A stretch of DNA of 64,000 nt, taken from the NCBI GenBank assembly GCA_008973525.1, contig WACJ01000461.1:37719-101718 (forward strand). Direction: 5' to 3'. The notes under the pieces are model-generated. The model did no database searches. It saw nothing but the letters and a program-made list of their open reading frames with translations, and was not told the origin of the DNA. Shown piece by piece: positions 21,691 to 33,319 of the stretch. Numbering within the stretch: the stretch's first letter is position 1; each line of letters begins with the position of its first letter. The translations under genes were made by a program, and so were the position numbers. The DNA comes from Stenopsyche tienmushanensis. Lineage: Eukaryota > Arthropoda > Insecta > Trichoptera > Stenopsychidae.

Positions 21691-22485
21691 CACGAGGGTA
21701 GTGTTAAATATAGTTCATTCAGAACATACTTCAGTGACACACGAAAGCGCTTTGTTTCGCATATTGAAGAGCAGCAGTGGATTTCACTCTCGGGACCACC
21801 ACTTCGCAAAGACAATAACCTCATCGTCTGCAAATAGCAGTGCATGTTAAGTCTATCAATTATGTCTATCAGTATATTAAGCATGCAAGATGAGGTTTGA
21901 TCTGTTATTACAATGACCGGAAGCGGCAAAGCAATCAGTGATTTACAGTTAGAGGGATATCCTGCGTTCACTGAAATCTCGATCTCTTAAGGATAAGAGA
22001 CAATGACGAATTATCTGTCGAGGATGGCCATTATAAAAGGCAGTTATGTGCTACGAGGGAAATTTATGGACTCTTAATAATCCGCATAACTGGAGATTGG
22101 ACATCCGAATGGCCTTTGAAGTACAAGAATTTATCGATCGAAAATTGAATTATTACCCGTTAGAAAAGCATAAGCATTCATAAAATATATTATATACAGG
22201 AAGGATTCTATTATATCGAGCAGGAAGCGATTAAGATTATGCTGAAATATTGCATAAGTTGTAAAAATTCATTTAAACGATCATAAATATGAAACGCAGG
22301 CGGGATTTCATCAGCTTCTTAGATTACTTAACACGTTGCGGTCTGGAAAATTTGTAAGCACCTCGTTAAAAGTACAATATCCTTTACAGATTAGACATTT
22401 TGTCAAATCATTTCAAAAATGTTAGATGTATATTCATAGATGTCTAAATAAACGAATATTTATATCAATAAAAATGAAAGTGTGT
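21691..22485. other. no recognisable feature
   Basis: AT-rich. A 103-codon minus-strand frame (21660-21971) has no recognisable domain. Confidence 0.4.
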
Positions 22486-22489
22486 TGAC

Positions 22490-22750
22490 GTGCAACGCGT
22501 TGTTTGTTTCAGATACATTCCTATACCGTTCATCCGATTACGATGAAATTTTGGTGAGTTATCAGGCGTGTACCCTAAAAGGTTTTTGCAAATTTGAATT
22601 TGTTTTGCGAGATATTTAACGGATGTACTATATTGGGTCATATTAGTCTGGTGGTTGCTACGGTAAACAAATCATAGCAACCGTCGATTTGTTAAATACT
22701 TGCCAAGCGTTCGGTCTTCAGTGGTCAAATGCCGTGCGGCGGTAAAACAT
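22490..22750 (+). repeat. Rep1, distal part
   Basis: Has CATTCCTATACCGTTCATCC and GATTACGATGAAATTTTGG, shared with 52.4 kb, then GTGGTTGCTACGGTAAAC and 'AAGCGTTCGGTCTTCAGTGG', shared inverted with 7.65 kb. Confidence 0.55.
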
Positions 22751-23299
22751 ATACGTCATTATTTCAATTCATACCTAGATCAGTTCATTTGGCGACAATA
22801 ACAACACATCGAAAATGTGTCGCTTCTTTCACATCGTTTATAATATGATATATATTTTACGCTTTAATATTAACGTATATAACTACAGGAGGGTATGATG
22901 AATTATCGGTTTAAATATTATTTATTAATTACAAGTTAAACAAAGTAATTTTTTAATACTATTGAATATACAATTTTGAAAGATTCGATTAAATAGCCTT
23001 ATTGATTGGGTTTTATGATGTTTTAAAAAAAATGAAGCAAACATCTCATTAGTTAAATAAAAAATGTTAATTTATTTAATTGAATAAATGTAGGGATGTT
23101 AAATTTAGCGAATCCCCCCGAATATTATGGAGGTTTTTTTTAAAAATAATTTTGCACTCTGAATAAATCCCCAGACATCCTTTGTTCCTTAAATAGACTG
23201 CTATAATTAAAAATAAGGTGACTTTGCAGAAACACTTAATGTCAATCTATTTTCAATCTGATCAAAAGATTTCGGATTGAAAAGCTATTTAAAAATAAA
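22751..23299. other. no recognisable feature
   Basis: Very AT-rich. No frame or repeat was recognised. Confidence 0.45.
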
Positions 23300-23338
23300 A
23301 TATCACATTGCCCGACACTTGTTGGGGCAACGTGATAT
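23300..23338. repeat. hairpin next to LTR-like repeat
   Basis: Arms ATATCACATTGCCC and GGGCAACGTGATAT pair at 13 of 14 positions around an 11-nt loop. A second small hairpin (GGGCGGATACTCGCCC) follows at once. Confidence 0.7.
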
Positions 23339-23342
23339 TCGT

Positions 23343-23742
23343 CTTATTTTAAGGGCGGATACTCGCCCCCATGTGCTCGTCGGGTTGATCACGTTAACAC
23401 ACGGGTCCGTTCTTCTATCGGGCTATGATGTTGCTGGATAAATAGATGGGAATAGACGGGCGTCGAATAGAAAGACTCTCTTCTCTAAATAACTATTTAT
23501 TCCACACGAGAGAGAGATCTGGCTACAGGAGGGTCGAATTCCCACAGCCAAGGCTAACCAACGACTCTCCCGACTCCCGCCTCCTGCGCGTCACTACCCA
23601 ACTGGCAACGGTGCACACACAAAAAGCGATCCATCGGTATGCAGATGCAATGTCTCCGTAGGGCCATAAGAGATGACGCTGTTAAAATAACACATTGCGC
23701 CTGAAAAGAGATGGAAGATGTCGCTGTTAATCTGGCGAATTA
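23343..23742 (-). repeat. LTR-like repeat, minus orientation
   Basis: Runs from the CGACGAGCACATGGGGGCGA end to the GATGTCGCTGTTAATCTGGC region. Shares GAATAAATAGTTATTTAGAG and the whole 'CGACTCTCCCGACTCCCGCC' stretch with the copies at 5.3 and 50.4 kb. The TGTAGCGTGG start is not preserved. Confidence 0.5.
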
Positions 23743-23744
23743 AA

Positions 23745-24440
23745 TCCAAAATGATTAATAAGCCCATTTGTTTAATATAAAAATTAATCTGAAGGCGAAA
23801 GAATTTTATTTATTTAAGAAAATATAAATAAATAAAACACTAAAAAATTTAAATATTATTTTAAAAATATGCCCGAAATAACATTAAGGCCCGATCCCCG
23901 TTAATGCCACGATAGTGTGGATAGGGCCAAAAGCATCGAGTGCTTCGTAATTTAGTCTGGATCTGATTTTAGAAGCCAGGCAACTTGCTGCTGAAAATGC
24001 ACGCTCAGCTTCCACACTAGTTATCGTCATCAGATATTTAAATGCTAGATCGAATTGATGAACGCGTGAGCCCCCATTTTCGTATAACACCATCAATGTG
24101 ACTGATAAAATTCCTTTCTGCTGAAGACACGGACTGAAGCTCGAAAAATTCCCGATTTCCCGACAAATTATTTTTTTCCGTCGCTGCAGATGAATATTTG
24201 TATGCTTTAATACTTTGATGTGATTCGTAATTGTATTACGGAGGAATACAAAAATTCTGAAGCCCGTATCTATTATATTTCATATCGATATTCCCATTAT
24301 TAGCGTCGATGTGTAGTAAATACATCACCGGTGGGGAAATGTTAATATAAAAATTTGAAAAGCATATATGTACTGTATATATGTATACATAGAATAGACA
24401 GTTATTGCCCCTAGGTAGAATGTCTCGATTTAGTAGCCTT
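23745..24440 (-). mobile_element. hAT-A copy with transposase remnant
   Basis: Carries the family interior from the 'AATAAGCCCATTTG' block through 'AAATACATCACCGGTGGGGA' to TCGATTTAGTAGCC. Neither terminus is present. The left side abuts an LTR-like repeat, which may have replaced the end. Confidence 0.65.
23884..24096 (-). pseudogene. hAT-A transposase C-terminal fragment
   Basis: A 70-codon frame whose middle reads KYLMTITSVEAERAFSAASC followed by LASKIRSRL. This is the hAT dimerisation motif (S-x-E-R-x-F-S-x-A). The same protein segment, in a different state of decay, is encoded at 2.8, 13.7 and 46.85 kb. No catalytic residues are included. The ATG is internal and not meaningful. Confidence 0.75.
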
Positions 24441-24779
24441 AGATTTTTTTTTCAGGCATTAACGTGCTATAATTGAAATTAGGTGGAAAAGTATTAACAA
24501 GCTTGAATATTGAGGCGTTAAACTTCAATTGGGATGACCGAACAGGAGATATATGCCATGATAAGCAATTTTATGGCAAGCGAACACTTGTAAATTGAAT
24601 ACTCAAATGCATTAAATTAAAAAAGTCATTAAAAGTCCCGTCGCTTTTATCCCAAATATGCCCATCGTTCTATATCTAGGACGGCATTTCTATATCAAAA
24701 CAACTTATTCGTGTATTCGCGATTTGGCAGCTTCTTAAATAAGAACTAGCTTAAAGCCAAAATCAATTTTTTAATTAAA
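24441..24779. other. no recognisable feature
   Basis: Nothing coding. 'CCTATATATAGGACG'-like sequence occurs here and at 40.68 kb. Confidence 0.35.
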
Positions 24780-24784
24780 AAAAC

Positions 24785-24898
24785 AAACAAAATTATTCAT
24801 ACTTTCCCTGCCAATTATGATAATTTTCGATTATCCGGATTTTCGTTATCCAAATATACTTTCATCCGCAATGAATCCGGATAATCGAGGTTCTACTG
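24785..24898 (-). mobile_element. pogo-B end fragment
   Basis: Ends GGATAATCGAGGTTCTACTG then TA. Inverted, this is CAGTAGAACCTCGATTATCC, the common pogo/Tigger-type terminus. The preceding sequence (CATACTTTCCCTGCCAATTA) matches 41.05 kb inverted. The other end was not found. Confidence 0.6.
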
Positions 24899-24900
24899 TA

Positions 24901-25640
24901 TATATAGAACTTAATCTTTCGATTTGAAATCTCGTCAATGCTTTGACGAGGCTTTTTATAAAACAAAATTGCTGTTACACTCGTAAATAAGTTTAAATGG
25001 GTTAATCGATAAAAGATAAATGGAAAGCATTGAACTTGTGTAGAGCTGAATTTTCCCAATGAAATAATATAATCGGCAATATTTTGATTAAATCCAAAGC
25101 TCGTTCCGGACGTCATTCGAGTTGATAAATTTATAATAGTATACAAATAAGTTATTCGTTGTTTATGTTGCGTCGGTTTTTCATAAGCTGAAAAGCTTTT
25201 AAGGCTGATATGCTCACCATATTCAATTCCTCAAGAAGTAAATTTAAAATTTCGAAAGCGAATATTAACTAAAAACCACCGTAAAAAAATAAATATGATT
25301 TAAAATATATGACCAAACAAAAACTTACAATATGACTACAATTGCCTTTTTAACACACAAAAAATACACATCGAATATCGATATGAAATATAATAAATAG
25401 GGGTTTTGTTATACAAAGCCATATGGCGTACTAAATACATAGCATCGGAGGGAAAGGTTAAGAGTGCTCTCAATTGCTACACAAAGGAATGAAATCATGC
25501 TTTTGGAATTAAATACATTGAAAAACTTGCATCGTGATGTCGTATTGGCGATACACTGACGATATTTTCCACGGTCTAGATCAGTTTTCCCCAATCGGTG
25601 GTTAGGATGGTTAGATTTTCCGCCGGGTCTCTCTTGAACT
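24901..25640. other. no assigned feature
   Basis: A mixture of AT-rich DNA. Small hAT-A-like scraps (CGATATGAAATATAATAAAT near 25380 and 'ACTAAATACATAGCATCGG' near 25430) lie in mixed orientations, suggesting a rearranged fragment. Confidence 0.35.
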
Positions 25641-25641
25641 A

Positions 25642-26451
25642 CATTTAAACCTTTTTTGTGCGTTCGGCGGAAAGTCGCATAAAAAAAGCTATGACTTGGT
25701 TTTAAAAACCGCATAACTTTGAAACAGCCATATAAAATATATCCAAAATCGCACAAAAAAAGTTAAAATAAAAAACAGGCGAACATTAAGGCAATTAAAA
25801 AATAACATTTTTGGTAACATTTAAAAGATTTCTTGCATCATTGGTAATATTTTAAGGATGTTTGACATCTGGTATCTCAAATGCCAGACATTCACTATAG
25901 AAATACTAATTATATTAATTACAAACTTTCATCGCTGTATGATAATTTTCGTTGCGATTTTCGATATGACTCAAAATTACTCTCTTTTTTTGGAAGAAAT
26001 AGTATACCCAGTGTCAATGTTATCATTGTTTTGTGTAGATTTTCTCTTTCCAACATATATAATTCATAATTAGTAAAGATGTCACTAACTCAAAAAAAAA
26101 AAAAAATTAAAAAAAATTCAATCAAGACATTTATTTGCCTTATTCACACTTATATCACAGTTTTAATGGTTTTTTAAATAGTTTAAAAATAAATTTTGAC
26201 ATAAATCTGATAGAAAAAATAGAGGAAAAGAGAAAAATAGAGAGAAAAAATGTAAAAAAAAGAAATCATTTCTTTTTAAATTTTAAACTAGAATAAAGTT
26301 TATATATCGCGTCCAGGTCAAAAATCCAAAGTCCAAAAAATAAAGTCTAAAATATCTCGATACGAACTCTATGTAATTTTAAAAAAATGCTTTAAAAACC
26401 ACATAACTTTGAAATCGCACAAAAAAAGTCGCACAAAAAGAGGTTTGAGTG
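25642..26451 (+). mobile_element. pogo-A element, 810 bp
   Basis: The left end CATTTAAACCTTTTTTGTGC and right end AGAGGTTTGAGTG are inverted relatives, each flanked by TA. Subterminal boxes of the type CCGCATAACTTTGAAA recur three or more times. The interior is AT-rich with no transposase, so it is non-autonomous. A TA target plus an AAACCTC(T)TTTT start fits the pogo/Tigger branch of Tc1/mariner; this assignment is by terminal motif only. Confidence 0.7.
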
Positions 26452-26453
26452 TA

Positions 26454-27720
26454 CTTTTAAATAATAAAAAGTTACGAGACCAGGGCGAAGCAATTCAAGG
26501 GTTCTAAAAGTGCGCACTGTTATGAAATATTATAAATTTTATAGAGGTTTTATTATTGACAATGAATTCCGAACGTTCATGCGGTACGCCCTAATACTCG
26601 ATCACGTACTAAAACCGCAGAAAGATCTCCGAAGCATGTTTTTTGGAAGTTTGGCTTTCGACGTTTGGTCGTAAATACAGATGCATCGAGACAGAAACCG
26701 GGAGCGCGTGTTAAAACAATTCTTGTATTTTATAAAAGCCATTAAATAATTTCCAAAAGTGTCAAGGCGTCTGGAATATTAATGAGCGGACGGGCAGAGT
26801 CGTTGCGTGACTTCGTGAAAGAATGAAGTTGACCTAAAGCCCTGCAAGGGAATTGAAAAGAATCTCAAATCGAATGGCAGATAAATTGATATTGGAAATT
26901 CTATGAATAAATATTTTTTTAATACACCAAACGTCGGAATTAAATTTTCTGATATTTTATCCACAGTCGGCTAAATAGATTACATCGACAATTTCAAAGA
27001 CAGAAGGTTTCTAGATTTCCCAAAAAACTGTCAAATAATATTATTTATTGTAAGATTATAAATAATATCTACATTAAAAATATTATTTCAAACATGATAT
27101 TCCCGAAAAAAGAATTTATAGTTTTATGGCTTTGTTATAATAACATCGGTTGATGTTAGTCATTTGGTTAATTAAAAACCATCCCATCCGAAGATGAATT
27201 ATTGGGTGGGTGAATAAGTCTTCGCCGTTTTCCGCTAAAAGCAATAAAAAAGCAAGTCAATTATAATATTGCCCATTGCTAGCCATTATTACTTTTGCTC
27301 ATCTTTCTGCTACATGATTAAACCAATCTCTAAATATTTTTTCCACACACTGATTTTAAAGTTAGGTTAGGTTAGTTTAGGTTAGGTGTACTTTTTGGAT
27401 CTTGTAGGTGGTAATTCAAGGAGTATTTTTCTGGACTATTTCAGGAGAAATTACTGTTTATTTAGTTCCTCCGGGTTCGTATTTTGCGGTGTTGAATTAA
27501 GATTGCTTTTGCAAACCACGTAATGAGTTCTTCATTATTTACAACTTTAGCAATAAAATGTGGTCGTTAACTATACCTTTTGATCTAACTGATAAATCTT
27601 GGGAATACTTAAATAAATGTTTATTTTAAGCGTCTACAGTTCATTTTGTAATGGTTGTAATCACTTTTTAAATCCGGAACTGAACCGGTTCAAAAAAATC
27701 GTTTTAATATGGATTATGAT
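26454..27720. other. no gene; short TTAGG-like run
   Basis: At 27358-27388 there are five near-perfect GTTAG/TTAGG units, the insect telomere motif. The run is too short to be a telomere and is common inside insect chromosomes. No other feature was seen. Confidence 0.45.
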
Positions 27721-27721
27721 G

Positions 27722-28020
27722 CACATGTGGCATCATGTGGCCGCCAATGGTCGAACCTGTGATGATGCAACATTAGCATCACCGGCCACAAAAGTGTTAA
27801 TATGTTTTTGTGTGTTGTGTGTTTGTGTATTCGAAAGTGTTCGCGATAATTTGGTTTAATTTTGTTTTGCGCTCCAACAGCACAAATTAAGGTCTATTTT
27901 AGTTTATTCTACGCGACAAATGAATTTAAATATTTTAATGTGAATATATTTTAATAATAAGATACAACTTTATATTTATAAATGAAGAATTCAAGAATTA
28001 TGTAAACCGCAACAGCAAAT
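27722..28020. repeat. Rep3 block plus flank shared with 60 kb
   Basis: Starts with GCACATGTGGCATCATGTGG and GCATCACCGGCCACAAAAGT, then about 230 bp including GTTTTGCGCTCCAACAGCAC. The whole block recurs inverted at 59.86-60.07 kb, again directly beside a pogo-A element. Confidence 0.65.
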
Positions 28021-28021
28021 A

Positions 28022-28791
28022 CAGATAAACTTTTTTTGTGCGGTAGATACGTTCCGCGGAAAATCGCACAAAAAAAGCTCTCATTTACATAGAAAAAGTG
28101 AAGATGCGATTCATGGATTTCAAAAACCGCATAACTTTGAAACAGCTATATAAAATATATCCAAAATCGCATAAAAAAAGTTAATTAAAAATCAGGAAAA
28201 CAATAAGGCAATTATAAAATAACATTTTTGGTAACATTTGAAGGACGTCTTGCATCATTGGTTAAATTATAAGGATGTCTGATATTTGGCATCTCAAATA
28301 CTAATTATTTTAATTACAAACTATCATCGCTCAAAAAACGCGTAACTCAAAAAAATCAATTTCCAAATGGCGATTGTTTAAAAAAAATTAGGTTAAGTCA
28401 TTTTTTGTCCTTATTTTGTCACAGTTTTCATTTATTTTTTTTAAATAGTTAAAAAATAAATTTTGACATAAATCTGGTAGAAATTATAGATGGTTGTATA
28501 GAAAAGATTCTTACTCAGTTTGAAGTAAATTAATTAATTAAAACGCAGTTCGAGTAAAACGCGTTAAAAGATTTCATTATGGTAGGACCGGCCAAGTTGC
28601 CGTCTCACTAAAATAGCTATAACTCCGTAAATAGTTGGAATTTTGGAAATTATTTTGGAGAATATATATTTAAAAGTCAAAATATTGGAAAGATATAAAA
28701 AAAAATTTTTTCGAGTTTTTTTCATAGATAATAAAGTGGATGGTTGTAAAAACCGCATAACTTTGAAATCGCATAAAAAGAGGTTTGAGTG
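28022..28791 (+). mobile_element. pogo-A element, 770 bp
   Basis: Left end TA-CAGATAAACTTTTTTTGTGC; right end AAAAAGAGGTTTGAGTG-TA. The interior contains the boxes TTCCGCGGAAAATCGCAC and AAAACCGCATAACTTTGAAA. It is nearly the mirror of the copy at 59.06-59.85 kb. The minus- and plus-strand frames of 64 and 103 codons inside it show no transposase motif. Confidence 0.75.
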
Positions 28792-28793
28792 TA

Positions 28794-29515
28794 TACGATT
28801 TTTTTTTTCATTTAAAAATATATATTTATATTATATGTTATATATTATACTTTTGGTTCTAATTATTAATCATTCATATTGTATATATTGGTTACATGAT
28901 ATCTCTAAAATAAATGCTATAGGAAATCTCAAAAAAATATATTTTTTACATTAGAAAATATTTTTTGATTGTACAAAAAATCGTTAATTTTCTATATTTA
29001 TGTATTTGAGGACCGGACTCGATATCGCCGGAGATCGGCTGTTTTCAACCCCTGTCTTAGATTGCAACACATCACTCAATAAGTTTATAGGACTCATTTC
29101 ACTTTAAACTTTTTTCTTCTTCGTTTGGAGTCGTTTTTTCGCAATGTCTTCCAAAAAAAAAATGTTGAAAGCTGGGAATCCCAAATTGGGTACATAATAC
29201 GACTACCAAATCTATACTATTCCAGTTCTATTAAGTCCAGCATGACAGAGCGAGTTAATGACGGAGGGAGTCAGTGTCATTATAAATCAATAAAAATGCC
29301 TCAATGTTAATAGGGGGTCAGGGGCATTCAACATTTTTATCAGTTATCTGACCGCTCGGGTTAAAATTTAAATTAGCGCCGTAAGCCGCGGCAATTAATG
29401 ACGGCTTGTGAAATCAACAGAAATATTTTTAGTTCGATTCTATGATAATGCTTAACCCTTTGCGAGTCTTAAAAAAATAGTCCTATAGATTTTTGGTCAA
29501 ATTTTCGGTAAAAAA
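28794..29515. other. no recognisable feature
   Basis: AT-rich, with no supported frame. Confidence 0.45.
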
Positions 29516-29519
29516 ATTA

Positions 29520-29760
29520 TTGAAAAAATTGTTTTCGTTTCGTAATGAGAGTTCGTAATCGTTTTGTAGACATGTTCGGGTATGGCGTCCGATCGCGAGG
29601 CGTCCATTCGTCATGTCAGCGGTCCGAAAAACTGACCGGTTGAACTCACACACATCTTGTGATCAATCCGTCCTTTTTTTAATGCCTTTTTTCGCATTTT
29701 CAGGGATAAATGCGTACCTGGGATCTTCCATGATCCATACGATCACGGAAGCCTTTTTGT
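29520..29760 (-). repeat. hAT-D internal fragment
   Basis: Contains 'ATGTTCGGGTATGGCGTCCG', GCGGTCCGAAAAACTGACCG and the ATACGATCACGGAAGCC box. No ends. Confidence 0.6.
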
Positions 29761-30830
29761 TTTAAGTTATAAATTGATTAATAATTATGTTACATTTTGA
29801 TAAGTGTATCCACATTTTTTCTACTTGCAGTTCAACGGGCATATTTAAACTTAAAAGCTTGCTCCGAAATTCCGCCTGCTCAACAAATGTGACCCACAAT
29901 CACATGTGATCCTTCATTTGGCAAATAAAGAAAAAATATTACTCATGCACAGTTATGATTATCACTTGCGATACGGAGCTTTTAAATCTGTCAATCATTC
30001 GCCTACATCAAGAGCGATTATCTCACACGGATCGGATGTATCATTCTCTCCTAATAGGGTACGAGCAAAAATAAAAACGGTTCTGAACAGCTGATATCAA
30101 TCAATGGAGTCGTAAATTGAAATGTCATTGCCCGGGTCAAATTTTAAAGAAAATTTAAATAATCGAAAGAGCACGCTCGTGTAATTTGAATTCCGACAAT
30201 CGAAGGGAGAATCTGGTGTCTTTGAGGTCAATTGGTTAAATGAAGCGCCGCATGAAAGGGGTTGGATCTGTTTGAGTGTTTAGAGTACAATTCAATATTG
30301 CGTAAAGAAATTAGCTTTGGCGTTTCGAGAGAGAGTCCAAAATTTGAAGAATGTCCCCACATTATAACTTAATTCCAGAAATGACATCAAGTCTCAAAAT
30401 TGAAAAGACCGAAAACTGACAAAAAACGGTTTAAGTGTATACATAAGCTCGATTTCGTTGCATCTGTTAGACATTCAGCTTTGATGTTAAAACCGCTTCG
30501 ATTTATTATGATTATATCGTTTTGATATATTGACATAATGTGTCGGCCTTTAAGTTCATTTGATTCATGTCACATCATAATTTTTTAATGACATCAATGT
30601 ATTCCTTGAGATTATTTGGCTCACGTCATTCCTTAGAATATATTCCGTCTCCTATCAAACGATAGTCGATTTGCAGTTAGCTTTAGTTCAAATCAATGGT
30701 CTTAGTTTAGCTTATATGCTTTAAGAAAATCTCGTCTTTCAAATCAGTCCTTCTTTGCTGTTGAATTCTTCTCGTCGACGTTTAGGCAATCGTGGGTCAT
30801 CGAAAGAAGCTCGCGTTGCATAATCTCAGT
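29761..30830. other. no recognisable feature
   Basis: No convincing frame or repeat. Confidence 0.45.
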
Positions 30831-30836
30831 CTACTT

Positions 30837-31465
30837 GTGGAATCAAGAGCTGACTGACCTACGCCGAAGGTGCATGAAGGCCAGGAAAAGAGTCAATAGA
30901 GCTGGGACCGAGGACGCCTTCCTCATCTACAAGGCTGCCAGGAGGGAGTTTCGCACTGCTATCAAGAGAAGAAGGGAGAAGTGCTGGAGTGACTTATGCG
31001 AGATTATTTTATAGGGATCCTTAGGGTTTGTCGATGTATCGATCAGTTCCTTGACGACTCCACGAATTTACAGACCACGGTAGACGCGCTTTCCCAATGA
31101 GCAAGATGCGGTGCTGATACTGCTTCTGGAGAGGACAGAGAGGAGCAGAATATAGCCGTCACCAAGGAGGAGCTGAGGGCGGCAAGGTCTTTCAAAGGAG
31201 GTGGGAAGACGCTGGGTTTAAGCGGAGTTCCCAACGAGGTTCGGTTTGCAGTCCACATTGAGAAGGTGGCAGCGAAAACAAGCAAAACTTTGGAGCAGCT
31301 CACCCGAGGAAACTCCTGCTATCAGTCGTGCTCTCCTTGATGTTATATGCGTAGCCACCTATAGGCGGAAGATGAGAAAGAGTGGAGTGAAAAAGATTGG
31401 AGTGATACGGACGCCTTATCACATGATTTCTGAATGCGAAGTATGAGAGGAAGAGTGGAGAATTT
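30837..31465 (+). pseudogene. R1-clade LINE ORF2 remnant, linker and RT fragments
   Basis: The first 60 codons read WNQELTDLRRRCMKARKRVN and continue to IYKAARREFRTAIKRRRE and KCWSDLCEIIL before a stop. This is the R1-type linker between endonuclease and reverse transcriptase (W(W)-N-x-E-L-x-x-L-R-x-x-x-x-x-A-R-R). In another frame at about 31160-31260 is EELRAARSFKGGGKTLGLSG followed by VPNEVRF, the RT entry motif GKAPGxDGIPNEV. Then KLLLSVVLSLMLYA (thumb) follows with the YADD-containing palm deleted. It is a dead, internally deleted copy. Confidence 0.7.
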
Positions 31466-31496
31466 TCGGCGCCTCCAAGGGTGACGTACGAGTAAC

Positions 31497-31692
31497 CGGG
31501 CAGATAAAATGAGGTGAACGAATATCGAACAGAAAGACTGCTTTGATAACCTCTTTATTATGCACGAGATTGAGATCTGGCTGCGGGAAGGATGTCATCC
31601 TGCAGTCAAGGCTATCCGACGACTCCTCCCGCTTCCTACGCGTCAGAACCCAACCGGCAACGTCGATGTGAGATAAAATTTGAAGTTTTGAC
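31497..31692 (-). repeat. LTR-like repeat fragment
   Basis: Shares CGAACAGAAAGACT, 'GATCTGGCTGCGGGAAGGAT' and CGACGACTCCTCCCGCTTCC with other copies. It directly follows the R1 remnant. Confidence 0.5.
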
Positions 31693-32689
31693 GAGGACGA
31701 TATGCATAGACTTATCTGGCGCAATAAGTAGATATTATCTGCTTGACGGTATTTGACGGTAGCTGTGCGTCAATGTGTTAAATGAGATTATCTCGAAACT
31801 GCATTTTTAAAAACAGCCTAAGTTGGGGCTTAAAAAGTTTTTGATCGTTTCGACAGAAAATAGGACATCACAGATCGACCGATCGACGATATCCACAGAC
31901 AATAATCCACAACACGATAACTGTCCAGAGGGAGATGACAGTTGGTGCAAGTGGCAGAAGGCTAAAGCTCGCCATCCAATTTAGCGCAGTTTGACCGATT
32001 TAAATTAAATTTAGCATAGATATGTATACAATTCTGATCCGAATTTAGATATCCTCTTTCTTAGAATTTAAATATCCAGCATTCGGATTTTGAAGAACAA
32101 TTATTATTTTCGACGGATAATTGTGTTAAGTGATATGGGAACACAGCTCTCGGTCATCTTGGACACTTCAACGACATGCGGCAATTCATCTTTATTAGTT
32201 TTGCTGCGACTTTTTTTAATTTCTGGACTAGGGCTTATGTGATTGTAGAGCCCAATAAAATAGAGCACTTAAAGCCCCTCGACATAATTATAATTAAGCT
32301 TTCTTTAATCAGTTCCAACGTCACAAACAAGCGACCTTCCGTCTACTGATATGAACGTAAAACTACTCAGTGCTTAAATTATTGCTTCCCCATTTTAAAA
32401 TGAGAAACCATGATAGTCCATGGACTACAAAAAATGCCTTTAAAGTCTCACCTCTCCTCAACTTCGCGAAGCGCAGCTTCTCCTCGTCGGCCCATAACTT
32501 TGCGATTTTTTTTTTATATTGACCTAAATTTTACTGAACGTATTCTTAAACATTGGTTCTTTCCGTTACATGAAGAAGAAAAACAAAAATATTTTTTGAA
32601 TCAACAACGTAAAAACGTCTCTTAAGTTTCCTATTTTCCTCCTATGATCCTCGTGTTTTGTTTAACTTATTTCTTCCTTTTTTTTTCTC
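31693..32689. other. no recognisable feature
   Basis: No supported frame. A small palindrome CTTCGCGAAGCGCAGCTTC lies near 32465. Confidence 0.4.
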
Positions 32690-32948
32690 TGTAGGAGATG
32701 AATCTTCCATTAGACACCCTGGGTTTGATCCCAGGGTAGTGTCAGGTAGTCTGGCCTTAAGTAGCTGGCCCTATTCTAGCGTTGGAGAGCCACTCTGCGT
32801 CTCTCTCCCACTGCCTTCTTTGGCACTCATGATTTCTTCAACGAAATCTCGCCAAAGGTCCCAGTTTTCCTTGCTCACCATCATGCTGTGGACCATGTTC
32901 TCAGCAATGAGCTCGGCTATCCCGAGTGCTTGTTTCAGCGTGTTCCCT
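32690..32948 (-). pseudogene. R1-clade LINE ORF2 C-terminus
   Basis: About 57 codons on the minus strand: TLKQALGIAELIAENMVHSM followed by MVSKENWDLWRDFVEEIMSA and KEGSGRE, ending in a stop near 32773. The pattern S-x-E-N-W-x-x-(V/W)-x-x-F-x-x-x-(V/I)-M-x-x-K-E is the tail of R1-type ORF2 after the Cys/His domain. The 5' part is cut off exactly where mariner sequence begins. The downstream bases to 32690 look like 3' untranslated region. Confidence 0.6.
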
Positions 32949-32949
32949 G

Positions 32950-33319
32950 GGGTTTAAGACGCTCTTTGTCGAATTCAGAAGGTCTTCCGCCATTTTTGAA
33001 CATTGCAAAGCAATTCTGTGCTGACACCTTTTTCGTATACATTGCAAATGTCCCGGGCTGCATTAGCAGCTTTTTGGCCTTGATAAAAAGTGAAGAATAG
33101 TAAGTATCGAAATTGTTGCTTTTACCTCCTGGATATTCCATTTTTAAGATTAAAAGGTAATAAAAAATTAAATTATTCAAAAAGACGATTAACATAGATT
33201 TGTAGAACAGAAAGTTCTACAAAGCTCTATCGAATAAATATTATATACTTTGCCAAAGGCAAAAAAAAAGTTGTATAACAAAAAATATAAAAACGCTACG
33301 AACTTATTCCCCAGCCTAA
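32950..33319 (-). mobile_element. mariner 5'-side fragment
   Basis: About 370 bp nearly identical to 36.02-36.40 kb, from TTTAAGACGCTCTTTGTCGA to the terminal repeat ending TTATTCCCCAGCCTAA, followed by TA. It holds the N-terminal coding end and upstream region of a minus-strand mariner. The other two-thirds is absent. Confidence 0.8.

Noticed and set aside
25365..25460. hAT-A-like scrap
   Set aside because: Two short matches lie in conflicting orientations; too little to define an element.
27358..27388. Telomeric TTAGG array
   Set aside because: Only about five imperfect units, surrounded by ordinary sequence on both sides.
30837..32948. One continuous R1 element
   Set aside because: The ORF2 pieces at 30.8-31.46 kb and 32.69-32.95 kb are in opposite orientations and separated by an LTR-like repeat, so they are separate insertions or rearranged.
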